Shown in pieces: positions 16,283-16,324 of a stretch of 16,324 bases of DNA. The translations under genes were made by a program, and so were the position numbers. Source of the stretch: Oscillospiraceae bacterium (lineage in GTDB: Bacteria > Bacillota_A > Clostridia > Oscillospirales > Oscillospiraceae); assembly GCA_017539885.1 (NCBI GenBank), contig JAFYCC010000087.1, positions 1 to 16,324 of the forward strand, written 5' to 3'. The notes below the pieces were generated by a model. The model had not been told where the DNA came from, made no database searches, and saw nothing but the letters and a program-made list of their open reading frames with translations. Each line of letters opens with the position of its first letter. The stretch's first letter is position 1.

Positions 16283-16324
16283 TCAGTTAGTATGGTCGTT
16301 CTTGTTTCCAGTCGCTTCAGCCTC
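16283..16324 (-). CDS. C-terminal tail of an ORF entering from the right edge, possibly TnpB
   Basis: Thirteen codons (EAEATGNKNDHTN) followed by TGA at 16283-16285, on the minus strand. The charged, unstructured tail ending just before the folded region fits the C-terminus of a TnpB/OrfB protein, whose gene normally ends inside or next to the omega-RNA. Only the tail is present, so identity rests on context, and another frame is also open here to about 16267. Confidence 0.3.
   Translation of the reverse strand, partial: EAEATGNKNDHTN

Larger units (their letters stand above)
16196..16324 (-). mobile_element. Probable right end of an IS200/IS605-type (TnpB) element, continues beyond window
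   Basis: On the minus strand an ORF tail ends at 16283. It is followed by about 85 bases of compact structure: hairpin 16239-16244/16255-16260, hairpin 16210-16215/16220-16225 with a GAAG loop, and two long-range pairings that cross each other. The terminal CCACCT/AGGTGG hairpin followed by GGGG resembles the subterminal hairpin of IS605-family right ends. The exact end (about 16196-16199) is not determined, and the rest of the element would lie beyond position 16324. Assignment rests on pattern, since the transposase body is not in the window. Confidence 0.5.

Overview
The window looks like a piece of a moderately GC-rich Firmicutes chromosome, most likely a gut-type clostridium of the Oscillospiraceae/Ruminococcaceae kind. 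The reasons are the gene content (a lipobox lipoprotein, an S-layer-homology transglutaminase, a clostridial-style pyrimidine-nucleoside phosphorylase, a HisKA_7TM sensor), strong AGGAGG-type ribosome sites, sigma-A promoters and U-tailed terminators. This taxonomic placement is inference. Every supported gene lies on the minus strand, so transcription runs from high to low coordinates. No intergenic gap exceeds about 260 bases.

In transcription order, the right edge (16196-16324) holds what appears to be the 3' end of an IS200/IS605-type element: a 13-codon C-terminal tail of an ORF, then a strongly folded stretch with two hairpins and an H-type pseudoknot. This is the layout of a TnpB 3' end with its omega-RNA scaffold and right end. 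It abuts the start codon of a UvrA-like ABC protein (13693-16188) that lacks the UvrB-binding domain and has no Shine-Dalgarno sequence. Next come a URO-D/MtaA-family protein (12470-13543), with its own promoter overlapped by an inverted repeat, and a secreted transglutaminase with SLH domains (10959-12449), closed by an intrinsic terminator.

The middle holds a metal module, an HMA protein overlapping a ZIP transporter by ATGA (10731 to 9695), whose leader carries a GTTAGC/GCTAAC palindrome. A second unit, with its own promoter, encodes a four-cluster ferredoxin, pyrimidine-nucleoside phosphorylase and an acyl-ACP thioesterase (9586 to 7121). guaB (IMP dehydrogenase, 7056-5578) follows from a near-consensus promoter whose -35 box overlaps the thioesterase stop codon, and is closed by a terminator.

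The left third is a signalling block: a 7TM sensor with a degenerate kinase region (Tyr in place of the phospho-acceptor His), an intact sensor histidine kinase and a LuxR/NarL-type response regulator, joined by overlaps or a 1-nt gap (5322 to 1843). A 29-bp perfect palindrome separates it from a large two-domain lipoprotein gene (62-1681). The most unusual items are the IS605/omega-RNA-like end at the uvrA start, the pseudokinase-kinase-regulator triad, and the perfect palindrome.
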